Source of the DNA: Dokdonella_A sp963758365
GTDB taxonomy: Bacteria > Pseudomonadota > Gammaproteobacteria > Xanthomonadales > Rhodanobacteraceae
Reading direction: 5' to 3'
Assembly (NCBI GenBank): GCA_963758365.1
Contig: CAVWVB010000001.1
Location: 1-64,000 of the forward strand
Length of the DNA stretch: 64,000 nucleotides
Positions 47,827 through 57,484 of the stretch are shown piece by piece. How positions within the stretch are numbered: position 1 is the stretch's first letter; every line of letters begins with the position of its first letter. Position numbers and translations under genes: made by a program. Under the pieces are notes generated by a model. It worked only from the letters and a program-made list of their open reading frames with translations. It was not told the DNA's origin and did no database searches.

Positions 47827-49236
47827 ATGTCCGTCAAAGACGTACTCAAGCTGATCAAGGACAACGAGGTCGAATTCATCGACCTGCGTTTCGCCGACAT
47901 GCTCGGCAAGCAGCACCACCTGACGTTCCCCGCGCACGCGGCCGACGAAGCGCTGTTCGAGGACGGCAAGATGTTCGACGGCTCCTCGATTTCCGGCTGG
48001 AAGGGCATCAACGAGTCGGACATGGTGCTGATGCCTGATCCGGCCACCGCGATCGTCGATCCGTTCATGGCCGACAAGACCCTGCTCATGCAGTGCGACG
48101 TGCTCGAACCGAGCACGATGCAGGCGTACTCGCGCGACCCGCGCTCGGTAGCCCGACGCGGCGAGGCCTATCTCAAATCGACCGGCATCGCCGACACCGC
48201 GTACTTCGGACCGGAACCGGAGTTCTTCGTGTTCGATTCGGTGCGCTACCGCAACGACATGGGCCACGTGTCCTACGAGATCGGCTCCGAGGAAGCCGCA
48301 TGGTCGTCCGGCAAGTCGTTCGAGGGCGGCAACTCGGGCCACCGCGGCGGCATCAAGGGCGGTTATTTCCCGGTGCCGCCGGTCGATACGCTGCAGGACC
48401 TGCGCAGCGAGATGTGCAAGGTGCTCGAGCGCGTCGGCATGGTCGTCGAAGTGCACCATCACGAAGTCGCGAACGCGGGCCAGTGCGAGATCGGCACGCG
48501 CTTCAACACGCTGGTGCGCAAGGCCGACGAATTGATCACGATGAAATACGTGATCAAGAACGTCGCCCACCAGAACGGCAAGACCGCGACGTTCATGCCC
48601 AAGCCCGTGGTCGGCGACAACGGCTCGGGCATGCACGTGCACCAGTCGCTCGCGAAGGACGGCAAGAACCTGTTCGCGGGCGACCTCTACGGCGGCCTTT
48701 CGCAGACCGCGCTGCACTACATCGGCGGCATCTTCAAGCATGCGCGCGCGATCAATGCGTTCTCCAACTCGACCACCAACAGTTACAAGCGCCTCGTGCC
48801 CGGGTTCGAGGCGCCGGTCATGCTCGCCTATTCGGCGCGCAACCGCTCGGCGAGCTGCCGCATCCCGTTCGTGCACAGCCCGAAGGGCCGCCGCATCGAG
48901 GTGCGCTTTCCCGACCCGGTCAATACCGGCTACCTCACGTTCACCGCGCTGATGATGGCCGGCCTCGACGGCATCCTCAACAAGATCGACCCGGGTGCGC
49001 CGGCCGACAAGGATCTCTACGACCTGCCGCCGGAGGAAGAGAAGAACATTCCGACCGTCTGCCATTCACTCGACATGGCGCTGGATGCGCTCGACAAGGA
49101 TCGAGCGTTCCTCAAGGCCGGCGGCGTGTTCAGCGACGATTTCATCGACGGCTACATCGCGCTGAAGATGCAGGAAGTCACGCGCTTTCGTGCGGCCACG
49201 CATCCGCTCGAGTACCAGCTCTACTACTCGATCTGA
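47827..49236 (+). CDS. glnA: Glutamine synthetase type I
   Basis: A 469-residue enzyme (E. coli 469) making glutamine from glutamate, ammonia and ATP. Motifs: FDGSSISGWKGINESDM, the metal-binding GPEPEFFVFD, KPVVGDNGSGMHVHQSL and NRSASCRIPF. Y398 in DLYDLPPEE is the adenylylation site, so GlnE control is expected. Regulated by the RpoN promoter upstream. ntrBC lies about 4 kb downstream, not directly adjacent as in enterics. A glnK-amtB pair is not in the window. Confidence 0.98.
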   Translation: MSVKDVLKLIKDNEVEFIDLRFADMLGKQHHLTFPAHAADEALFEDGKMFDGSSISGWKGINESDMVLMPDPATAIVDPFMADKTLLMQCDVLEPSTMQAYSRDPRSVARRGEAYLKSTGIADTAYFGPEPEFFVFDSVRYRNDMGHVSYEIGSEEAAWSSGKSFEGGNSGHRGGIKGGYFPVPPVDTLQDLRSEMCKVLERVGMVVEVHHHEVANAGQCEIGTRFNTLVRKADELITMKYVIKNVAHQNGKTATFMPKPVVGDNGSGMHVHQSLAKDGKNLFAGDLYGGLSQTALHYIGGIFKHARAINAFSNSTTNSYKRLVPGFEAPVMLAYSARNRSASCRIPFVHSPKGRRIEVRFPDPVNTGYLTFTALMMAGLDGILNKIDPGAPADKDLYDLPPEEEKNIPTVCHSLDMALDALDKDRAFLKAGGVFSDDFIDGYIALKMQEVTRFRAATHPLEYQLYYSI

Positions 49237-49423
49237 GCGCTCGATCTGAGCGCGCCGATCTGATCGCGTGCGGCGGGCGCTGCGCCAGCGTCCGCCCGGC
49301 CGACGGCAGTGGCGATTCCGAGAACGCGCGCGGATGCCCGCGCGCACTCGCGTTCGAACCGGGTTTGCGTCGAGAATGCGGCATTGACGCGCGCATCGTG
49401 CGCGCCCCGATCCGTGCGACGCA

Positions 49424-51034
49424 GTGAACAGGAAGAACCCGCAATCCGGTGCCGCGCACCGGTCCCCGCGCAGCGTCGGCCTGCCGCCTTCCGTCGCGGC
49501 ACTGCTGCGTGATGCCGAGCAGGCCGTGCAGCGCGGCCGGCTCGACGCCGCGGAACGCGCGGTGACCGGCGCGATGGTGTTCGCACCGCAGCACGCCGAG
49601 ACCCTGCGCCTGCACGGTCTGGTCGAACATCGACGTGGCCGCTTCGCGACCGCCGAGGCCGCGTACCGGCAGGCACTCGCGGCTGCCGCGGACGATGCGA
49701 CGATCATCGGCCAGCTCGGCGAGCTGCTCGGCGAGGCCGGACGCGCCGACGAGGCTGCGGCGTTGCTGGAGCGAGCCTGCGAACTTGCGCCGCGCGACGT
49801 CGCGGCCTGGTTGCGTCTGGGCGTGCAGTGCGATCGCCACGGCCTGCATGCGCGGGCGCTCGAGGCCGGCGAGCGTGCGCTTGCGTTGCGCCCCGGCGAT
49901 GCGCTCGCGCGCCTGCTGCTCGCGCGCAACCTGCAGGCGCTGGGTCGCATCGATGCGGCCGCGCGGCAGTATCGCGCGGTGATCGCCGCGCGTGGACCGC
50001 GCGCCTACCAGGCCTGGTTCAGTCTGGTCGATCTCAAGACCGTGCGGCTGGGCGTCGCCGAGGTGTCCGCCCTCGAGAAGCTCGCGCGCGATCCGACGCT
50101 CGCCGAAGACGCGCGCATGGTGCTCGGTTTCGCGCTCGGCAAGGTGCACGAGGATGCCGGACGCTTCGACGCCGCGTACCGCACGTTCGCCGACGCGAAT
50201 GCGCGCAGGCGGCGCAGCGCGCGCTGGAATCGCACAGCGTTCAGCCGCGAGGTCGACGGGCTGCGCGACGCGTTCCCGGGCACGGCGACGAGCGGGCCTG
50301 CCGATTTCGGCCGCGCGGCGATCTTCATCGTCGGCATGCCGCGTTCGAGCACGAGCCTGATCGAGCAGATCCTCGCCGCGCATCCCGAGGTCGAGGGCGC
50401 GAGCGAACTGCCCGACCTGCCCGCGGTGATCGGCGCGGAATCGACGCGGCGCGGCCTCGCATTCCCGCAGTGGTGCAACGACGCGAGCGCGGCCGACTGG
50501 CAGCGCCTCGGCGAGGACTACCTTGCACGCACCGCGCGCTGGAGAACGCAACGTCCGCGCAGCACCGACAAGCTGCCGAGCAACTGGATGTTCGTCGGCG
50601 CGATCCGGCGCATGCTGCCGGCCGCGAAGATCGTCGATTGCCGGCGCGATCCGCTCGAGACCTGCTGGTCGTGCTTCAAGCAGCTGTTCGCGCCGGGTCT
50701 TGCCGACTACAGCTACGACCTCGACGAACTCGCAGCCTACTGGCGCGACTACGACCGCCTGAGCCGGACCTGGGCGCAGCATCATCCGCAGCATCTGCGC
50801 GTGCAGTCCTACGAACGCCTGCAGGCCGAGCCGGATGCGGAAATCCGCGCGCTGCTGCAGTTCTGCGATCTCGCGTTCGAGCCGCAGTGCCTGCGTTTCC
50901 ACGAGGCCGCGCGCAGCGTCCGCACACCGAGTTCGGCCCAGGTGCGCCAGCCGCTGCAGCGCGATACCGGGCGCGCCGCACGCTACGGCGAACTTCTTGC
51001 CCGTCTGCGAAATGCGCTGTCCGCGCAAGGGTGA
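49424..51034 (+). CDS. TPR-sulfotransferase fusion protein
   Basis: A 536-residue protein. Residues 20-200 hold TPR repeats (RGRFATAEAAYRQALAAAAD). Residues 300-530 form a sulfotransferase domain with an intact phosphosulfate-binding loop GMPRSSTSLIEQIL (G304-) and 3'-phosphate motif VDCRRDPLETCWSCF. Such fusions resemble protein- or glycan-modifying tyrosylprotein-sulfotransferase-like enzymes, cytoplasmic in bacteria. GTG start. Compare the related but degenerate protein at 42773. Confidence 0.85.
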   Translation: MNRKNPQSGAAHRSPRSVGLPPSVAALLRDAEQAVQRGRLDAAERAVTGAMVFAPQHAETLRLHGLVEHRRGRFATAEAAYRQALAAAADDATIIGQLGELLGEAGRADEAAALLERACELAPRDVAAWLRLGVQCDRHGLHARALEAGERALALRPGDALARLLLARNLQALGRIDAAARQYRAVIAARGPRAYQAWFSLVDLKTVRLGVAEVSALEKLARDPTLAEDARMVLGFALGKVHEDAGRFDAAYRTFADANARRRRSARWNRTAFSREVDGLRDAFPGTATSGPADFGRAAIFIVGMPRSSTSLIEQILAAHPEVEGASELPDLPAVIGAESTRRGLAFPQWCNDASAADWQRLGEDYLARTARWRTQRPRSTDKLPSNWMFVGAIRRMLPAAKIVDCRRDPLETCWSCFKQLFAPGLADYSYDLDELAAYWRDYDRLSRTWAQHHPQHLRVQSYERLQAEPDAEIRALLQFCDLAFEPQCLRFHEAARSVRTPSSAQVRQPLQRDTGRAARYGELLARLRNALSAQG

Positions 51035-51292
51035 TGGCTGCGCGGTTGCGTGCGGCTACGCGCTGCGAAGCCCCGACGCGCATTGCCGTAACTGCGCGAT
51101 CGGTTGCGTGTTCGTGGCCTATCGAGGGGCAAACCGCAGGGTGCTGCAGGTCGCATCGGGTCGCACCCGTCGATCGGTTCGACGCTGATCGGTACGCTTG
51201 CGGCGTTATCCGGACCCGTGCGAGCGTTTGAACCGTGGCCAAACCGGCGTACATTGCACGGACCGGCTCCCCCCGGCAACGAGGTAACGACC

Positions 51293-51856
51293 ATGGTCTC
51301 GCTGATCCAGCTCTGGCTTCCGATCGTGCTGTCCGCGGTATTCGTGTTCATAGCGAGCAGCATCCTGCACATGGTGCTGAGGTTCTGGCATACGCCGGAC
51401 TATCGTGTTTTTCGCAACGAGGACGAGGTGCGCGAAGTGGTGCGCAACGGCATCTCGGGGCCAGGGATGTACCAGTTGCCGGCCTGTACGCCCGAATCGA
51501 TGAAGCAGCCCGCGACCCAGGAGAAACTCAGGGAAGGTCCGAACGCGCTCGTCGTGGTACGCCCAAGCGGCATGACCAACATGGGTTTCTATCTCGGACA
51601 ATGGTTCGCATTCTGCATACTCGTGCCGCTGTTCTGCGCGTTGCTCAGCATGCACGTACTCGCGCCGGGCACCGCGTTTGCGCGCGTTTTCCACCTGATC
51701 GGACCCGCAGCGCTGATGGGCTTCGCATTCGGCGCGCTGCCGAACGCGATCTGGTGGGGGCACCCGTGGGGCAGCACGCTCAAATACGTGATCGACGGCG
51801 TGATCTATGCGCTGATCACCGCGGCCACGTTCGCATGGTTGTGGCCCGCTGCGTGA
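51293..51856 (+). CDS. Small membrane protein of unknown function
   Basis: A 187-residue protein with an N-terminal helix (LWLPIVLSAVFVFIASSILH) and three C-terminal helices around FYLGQWFAFCILVPLFCALL, LIGPAALMGFAFGALPNAIW and VIDGVIYALITAATFAWLW. The soluble stretch between is about 60 residues. Ribosome site GAGGT precedes the ATG. Conserved-looking but no function recognised. Confidence 0.7.
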   Translation: MVSLIQLWLPIVLSAVFVFIASSILHMVLRFWHTPDYRVFRNEDEVREVVRNGISGPGMYQLPACTPESMKQPATQEKLREGPNALVVVRPSGMTNMGFYLGQWFAFCILVPLFCALLSMHVLAPGTAFARVFHLIGPAALMGFAFGALPNAIWWGHPWGSTLKYVIDGVIYALITAATFAWLWPAA

Positions 51857-52001
51857 GCGCTGCGTCGTTGCGCATGTCGCTGCGTCCGTTTCCGCGCCAG
51901 TCCCGCACGGCCGTGGCTACGACGGCGCGCCGGCGCACGTCGGTCGGTCGCGTCGGGCCCGCGGCGGACCCGATCCGGGGCGGGCAAGGATCCCGCGTGC
52001 C

Positions 52002-52364
52002 TCAACGCGACGTCGTCGAGGTTTTCTTGCGTGGTGCGCGCGCCGTGCTGGCCCGCGCACGCGCGGGTCGGCGCGGCGCGTCCTGCCGTTCGTACACATA
52101 GCGAAGCAGCCAGCCGCCGACCAGACCGGCGACGCCGACCAGCAGCAGCGACTCGAACGGATGCCCCTTGACCAGCTTGCGCGTGGAACGACGCGCATCC
52201 TGCGCGCTGTCGATCACGTGCTGGCCGAGCGCGCGCGCGCCGTCCATGCCCGCGTTGCGACCGCGCTCCAGGGTGCGGTTCGAATCCTTCAACAACCGCG
52301 CGAGGGCGGCCGCGGCATCGGAGCCGCGTGTGCCGACGCGATCGCGCCAATTCATTGCGAGCAT
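52002..52364 (-). CDS. DUF883/ElaB-like membrane-anchored protein
   Basis: A 120-residue protein. Amphipathic helices (AAAALARLLKDSNRTLERG) are followed by the C-terminal glycine-rich membrane helix typical of the family (VKGHPFESLLLVGVAGLVGG), with basic residues after it. ElaB/YqjD proteins tether ribosomes or stabilise the membrane in stationary phase. It follows the 27-residue peptide gene by 11 bases; the ribosome site AGAGGA overlaps that gene's stop. Confidence 0.75.
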   Translation of the reverse strand: MLAMNWRDRVGTRGSDAAAALARLLKDSNRTLERGRNAGMDGARALGQHVIDSAQDARRSTRKLVKGHPFESLLLVGVAGLVGGWLLRYVYERQDAPRRPARARASTARAPRKKTSTTSR

Positions 52365-52375
52365 CGCGGAGTCCT

Positions 52376-52459
52376 CTAGAAGAGATGGGTGAAAACGTAG
52401 ATGAGCAACAACAGGCCGGCGGGCACGCCGAGCAGCCACGCAATGAAATACTTGCCCAT
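52376..52459 (-). CDS. 27-residue membrane peptide
   Basis: An ATG at 52457-52459 opens a 27-codon frame starting MGKYFIAWLLGVPAGLL and ending THLF, a single membrane helix. A GAGGT ribosome site lies before it, and the stop is 11 bases before the DUF883-like gene, so the two are probably co-translated. Too short for common gene callers. Similar short hydrophobic peptides sit in stress clusters of related bacteria; the function is unknown. Confidence 0.65.
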   Translation of the reverse strand: MGKYFIAWLLGVPAGLLLLIYVFTHLF

Positions 52460-52492
52460 GATCGATACCTCGCAACGGATCGTTGATCAGCG

Positions 52493-52525
52493 GAAAAAAA
52501 TGGGAGCGGCCGGGTGGCCGCTCCC
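52493..52525 (-). terminator. Intrinsic terminator after csbD-like gene
   Basis: On the minus strand, the perfect stem GGGAGCGGCC / GGCCGCTCCC with a four-base loop is followed by A and seven T. It separates the BON-CsbD genes from the peptide-DUF883 pair, which then needs read-through or its own promoter. Confidence 0.93.
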
Positions 52526-52534
52526 TTCGGGGAT

Positions 52535-52732
52535 CTACAGCGTGCGGTCGAATTCCCGGACCTGGCGCATCGCCTCGTCCCTGGCAATGCCGTAACGCTC
52601 CTGGATCTTGCCGACCAGGTATTCGCTGTTGCCTTCGGCGACCTTGAGATCGTCGTTGGTCAGCTTGCCCCACTTCTCCTTGATCGTGCCGGCGAGCTGT
52701 TTCCACTGGCCCTTGATCTTGTCATCGTTCAT
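52535..52732 (-). CDS. CsbD-family stress protein
   Basis: A 65-residue protein with the CsbD pattern: DDKIKGQWKQLAGTIKEKWG, then LTNDDLKVAEGNSEYLVGKI. CsbD proteins are small, highly charged and induced by general stress or stationary phase; their molecular role is unknown. Strong ribosome site AGGAG. Follows the BON gene by about 43 bases on the same strand and ends at a strong terminator. Confidence 0.93.
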   Translation of the reverse strand: MNDDKIKGQWKQLAGTIKEKWGKLTNDDLKVAEGNSEYLVGKIQERYGIARDEAMRQVREFDRTL

Positions 52733-52775
52733 GCGTTTTCTCCTGCTTGCGAGTCTTGAGTGCGGTGCGTCCGGA

Positions 52776-53126
52776 TTACTTGGCCTTCAGCGCGCTCGCG
52801 TCGACGCGGGTCACGCCCTTGATGCCCTTGGCCACCGCGATCGCTTTCTTGACCGCCATCGCGTTCGGCTGCACGCCGGTCAGCGTGACCACGCCATTGA
52901 CGGTATCGACGCTGATGTCGGTGCTCTCGACGCCTTCGGTGGTGGCGAGGTCGGCCTTGACCTTGGTGGTGATCCAGGTGTCGGTGACCGGCTGATCCGA
53001 GTCCATCTTCGCGTCGTTGTCGTTGCCCGGTACGGCCGGCGACTGCGCCATCGCGAAGGACGCGAAGCCCATCGCCAGCAGCGAACTCAGGGCAAGGGTC
53101 TGAAGGGTGGCAATGCGACGATTCAT
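52776..53126 (-). CDS. Periplasmic BON-domain protein
   Basis: A 116-residue protein. Signal peptide (TLALSSLLAMGFASFAMA), then one BON domain: DTWITTKVKADLATTEGVES, DISVDTVNGVVTLTGVQPN and KAIAVAKGIKGVTRVDASA. Similar to OsmY, which has two BON domains. Binds phospholipids in known cases and responds to osmotic or envelope stress. Ribosome site GGAGGAG. Confidence 0.92.
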   Translation of the reverse strand: MNRRIATLQTLALSSLLAMGFASFAMAQSPAVPGNDNDAKMDSDQPVTDTWITTKVKADLATTEGVESTDISVDTVNGVVTLTGVQPNAMAVKKAIAVAKGIKGVTRVDASALKAK

Positions 53127-53440
53127 GGGTTTTCTCCTCCACTACAAAGAAGCGCCGTGTTGGCGGCGCGGCGGCCACGGGCCGTGTGTCGAAGAAGCTA
53201 GGCGCCGCTCGCATAGCGCGCGATGAACAATGAGAAATTAACCCGGTCCGCGTTCAGCAATCGCTTCGCAAAGCCAGTCAATTCGCGGCTTTCCGAGCCT
53301 CCACGCGTTCAGCCATGCGTCGGCCACGCGATCGCGCAACGCATGGATCGCAGGCTGGCGCGGTCGGCCACACGCTGATTCGGCGCGGTCGGTACCGCGG
53401 TTGCGACGCCGGATCGCGAACCGATGCACTAGAATGGTGC
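53127..53440. other. Divergent regulatory region, BON gene and ntrB
   Basis: There are 314 gene-free bases. The left part is locally A+T-rich (near 53230-53245, TGAGAAATTAA) and probably holds the BON promoter. The right end contains the NtrC palindrome and TAGAAT box of ntrB. Nothing else is recognised. Confidence 0.6.
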
Positions 53441-53441
53441 A
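53425..53441 (+). promoter_or_regulatory. NtrC-type palindrome overlapping ntrB -10 and start
   Basis: TGCACTAGAATGGTGCA is a perfect TGCAC-N7-GTGCA palindrome, equal to the NtrC consensus. It encloses a -10-like TAGAAT (53430-53435) and ends on the A of the ntrB ATG. Binding here should block ntrBC transcription, as NtrC does at the E. coli glnL promoter. Confidence 0.8.
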
Positions 53442-54463
53442 TGCTTGATGCGCGCCCGCCGATCGACCCGCTCGCGATCCATCCGGAACTGCACGCGTGC
53501 GCGACCGCGATGGCCACGGTCGATGCGCAACTGATCCTGCGCTCGCTCAATCCGGCCCTGCACGACTGGCTCGGCGGCGGCCCGCGCAACTGGCGTGGCG
53601 AGGAACTCGCCCTGCTCGACGCACGACCGCCGCTGCTCTGCGAAGCGGCCGCGCGCGCGCTCGCGCAGCAGCGCCGGATCTGGTTGCGCGGCGCGCGCCT
53701 GCGCACCGGGATCGGCGACCGCGGCGCGGATCTCGCGCTGACCCCGCTCGATGCGCGGCTGCTGCTCGTCGAAGTGCTGCCGGGCAAGGGCGACGCGGCG
53801 CCCGCGCAGCGCCTGTCCGAATCGCTGCGCGGCTTCGCCCACGAGGTCAAGGGTCCGCTCGCCGGCGTGCGCGGCGCGGCGCAGCTGCTGCAGCGCCGCG
53901 TGGCCGATCCCGAACTCGCGGAACTCGCAGCGCTGATCGTCGGCGAGGCCGATCGGCTCGCGGGGCTTTCCGAGCGCCTGTTGCGCAGCGGCGGCAAACC
54001 GAGATTGACGCGGGTCAACCTGCACGAGGTGATCGAGCGCACGATCGCGCTGCTCGCCGCCGACAGCGACAGTCCCGCCGTGCATCGCGATTACGACCCG
54101 AGCCTGCCGGCCCTCTCGGTCGACGCCGACCGCCTGCAGCAGGCGCTGTTGAATCTGGCCCGCAACGCGATCGAGGCCGGCGCGCGTACGTTGCGTCTGC
54201 GCACGCGCGCCGAGCACGGCGCACGCCTCGGCGATCATGTCGGCCGGGGTGTACGCATCGATGTCGTCGATGACGGCCACGGCGTCGCCGCCGAACTGGC
54301 CGACACGCTGTTCGAACCGCTGGTATCGGGGCGCCCCGACGGCAGCGGCCTAGGACTCGCGATCGCGCGCGAGATCGCCCACGAACACGGCGGCGAGATC
54401 GATCACGTCAGTCGTCCCGGCGAGACCGTTTTCAGCCTGCGTCTGCCGCTCGGGGATGCCTGA
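53441..54463 (+). CDS. glnL: Nitrogen regulation histidine kinase NtrB
   Basis: A 340-residue soluble kinase. A weak N-terminal PAS region is followed by the dimerisation helix FAHEVKGPLAGVRGAAQLL with phospho-accepting H134. The ATPase domain has NLARNAIEAGA (N box), DDGHGVAAELA (G1) and GSGLGLAIAREIAHEHGG (G2). It phosphorylates NtrC when nitrogen is short and dephosphorylates it under PII. The usual HEIKNPL reads HEVKGPL here. Likely leaderless start; 63 bases before ntrC. Confidence 0.95.
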   Translation: MLDARPPIDPLAIHPELHACATAMATVDAQLILRSLNPALHDWLGGGPRNWRGEELALLDARPPLLCEAAARALAQQRRIWLRGARLRTGIGDRGADLALTPLDARLLLVEVLPGKGDAAPAQRLSESLRGFAHEVKGPLAGVRGAAQLLQRRVADPELAELAALIVGEADRLAGLSERLLRSGGKPRLTRVNLHEVIERTIALLAADSDSPAVHRDYDPSLPALSVDADRLQQALLNLARNAIEAGARTLRLRTRAEHGARLGDHVGRGVRIDVVDDGHGVAAELADTLFEPLVSGRPDGSGLGLAIAREIAHEHGGEIDHVSRPGETVFSLRLPLGDA

Positions 54464-54526
54464 CGTGCGCGGATCGGGCGTGACGGTCGTGGATTCGCGC
54501 GCTGGCGGTCATGCCGGGGGTCGACG

Positions 54527-55918
<1,392 letters not shown>

Positions 55919-55928
55919 GATCGATCCA

Positions 55929-56411
55929 ATGACCCGTACCGCTGCCCCGGACGCCCTGAGTATTCGCGACGCAACGGTCGCCGACGTCCCGTTCCTGGTC
56001 GCCAGCAACGTGGCCATGGCCAGGGAGACCGAGCAGAAGTCGCTCGACAGCGGCGTGGTAGAACGCGGAGTCGCCGCGGTGTTCGAACGGAGCGGACGCG
56101 GTTTCTATCTCGTCGCCGAGCGCCGCGGCGCCCATGAAGGATGCGTGCTGGTCACGTTCGAGTGGAGCGACTGGCGCAACGGCGACTGGTGGTGGCTGCA
56201 AAGCGTGTACACGCTGCCCGATTCGCGTCGCAGCGGCGTGTTCAGGGCGTTGCATGCCGAAGTCGTGCGGCGGGCACGCGCCACGCCGCGGGTTGCCGGC
56301 CTGCGCCTGTACGTCGAGCGCGACAACGGGCGTGCGCAACGGATCTATCAGGCACTGGGCATGCAGGAAACGCATTACCGGCTGTACGAGGCCGAGTTCA
56401 GCCGGTTCTGA
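55929..56411 (+). CDS. GNAT-family N-acetyltransferase
   Basis: A 160-residue protein with GNAT motifs: SIRDATVADVPFLVA at the N terminus, then WWWLQSVYTLPDSRRSGVF (strand 4 and the acetyl-CoA loop RRSGVFRAL) and LYVERDNGRAQRIYQALGM. Substrate unknown. Starts 10 bases after ntrC and may be co-transcribed. Confidence 0.9.
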   Translation: MTRTAAPDALSIRDATVADVPFLVASNVAMARETEQKSLDSGVVERGVAAVFERSGRGFYLVAERRGAHEGCVLVTFEWSDWRNGDWWWLQSVYTLPDSRRSGVFRALHAEVVRRARATPRVAGLRLYVERDNGRAQRIYQALGMQETHYRLYEAEFSRF

Positions 56412-56469
56412 CCCGCAACGGATGCATGTACCATCATCGCCCCGATTGGTGCGAGAGCGCGACGATTTC

Positions 56470-57399
56470 ATGGACGCCACGAACTACAAGACGTTCTGGG
56501 ACCGCAAGGCCAGTACCAGGACCGGAGCGCTGATTGCAGTCGACGGCAGCGCCAACGAGGAAGTCGCACGTCTGACCGGTGCCTACACGGCCAGACAGGT
56601 GGCGCATGCGCTGGCGCTCAACCCGGACGACCGGGTGCTGGAACTGGGCTGCGGTGTCGGCCGCATCGGCCGCGAACTCGCACCGAAAGTCGCACATTGG
56701 CAAGGCGCGGATATCTCGGCCAACATGCTCGGCGTCGCGCGCGAGCGCCTTGCGGATCTCGACAATGTCGGTTTCACGGAACTCAAGCGCACGAGCCTGG
56801 ATGCGCTCGCGTCCGCCAGTTTCACCAAGGCCTACTGCGTTGCCGTGTTCATTCACATGGACAAGGAGGACTTCCTCCTCTATCTCGAGGAACTCGCGCG
56901 CGTGCTGGTGCCGGGAGGACTCGTTTTTCTCGATACCTGGAATCTGGCGCACCCGGTGGGCTGGCGTCGGTTCGCCCTCGAGGTCGGCCAGCATCGCAAT
57001 GCCGACCCGAGCCAGCGCAAGGATGTCGCGCGCAACCAGTTCTCGACGCCCGGGGAAGTGCGTTTGTTCCTCGAGCACAGCGGATTCGAACCGCTCGCTG
57101 TGTTCAGTGATTCGCCGTGGGTCCAGGCGGTGGCCGCGCGATCGGGCGCAACCGCCGATCTCGAGCACGAGCGCGCGCGTATCCGTGCCGATTCAGCCGC
57201 AATCGCCTATACCCCGCTATGGACCGAACTGTTCGACGCGATGATCCGCGTAACTGGAGAGGGGCTGCCGCCCCAGGCGATGCTCGATGCGCTCGGTGAC
57301 GACACGCGCGGCGAGGAGAGTCCGATGTTCCGGGTCTGGTACCGGGAATTGTGGCGCCACAACGAGAAGCACTGGGGTCCCGTGCCAGCGGAACTGTAG
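56470..57399 (+). CDS. Class I SAM-dependent methyltransferase
   Basis: A 309-residue protein with motif I VLELGCGVGRIGREL (56-70) and DISANMLGVARERL. Motif IV is near YCVAVFIHMDKEDF, then the post-motif LARVLVPGGLVFLDTWN. The C-terminal 100 residues are an extra helical domain. Substrate unknown. An in-frame ATG at 56422 would add 16 residues; the inner one (MDATNYKTFWDRKA) is preferred because it matches a typical N terminus. Confidence 0.85.
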   Translation: MDATNYKTFWDRKASTRTGALIAVDGSANEEVARLTGAYTARQVAHALALNPDDRVLELGCGVGRIGRELAPKVAHWQGADISANMLGVARERLADLDNVGFTELKRTSLDALASASFTKAYCVAVFIHMDKEDFLLYLEELARVLVPGGLVFLDTWNLAHPVGWRRFALEVGQHRNADPSQRKDVARNQFSTPGEVRLFLEHSGFEPLAVFSDSPWVQAVAARSGATADLEHERARIRADSAAIAYTPLWTELFDAMIRVTGEGLPPQAMLDALGDDTRGEESPMFRVWYRELWRHNEKHWGPVPAEL

Positions 57400-57484
57400 G
57401 GAGGAACACGTTGCCGGACCCGGATACAATCGGCCCGCAACCATCATCGTGAACGCCAGGCTCCAAACGGAACGCAGGTAGGTC

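Noticed and set aside
49225..49262. Short repeat of CTCGATCTGAGCG at the glnA stop
   Set aside because: Only about two copies of 13 bases just after the gene; likely a minor local duplication without a clear role.
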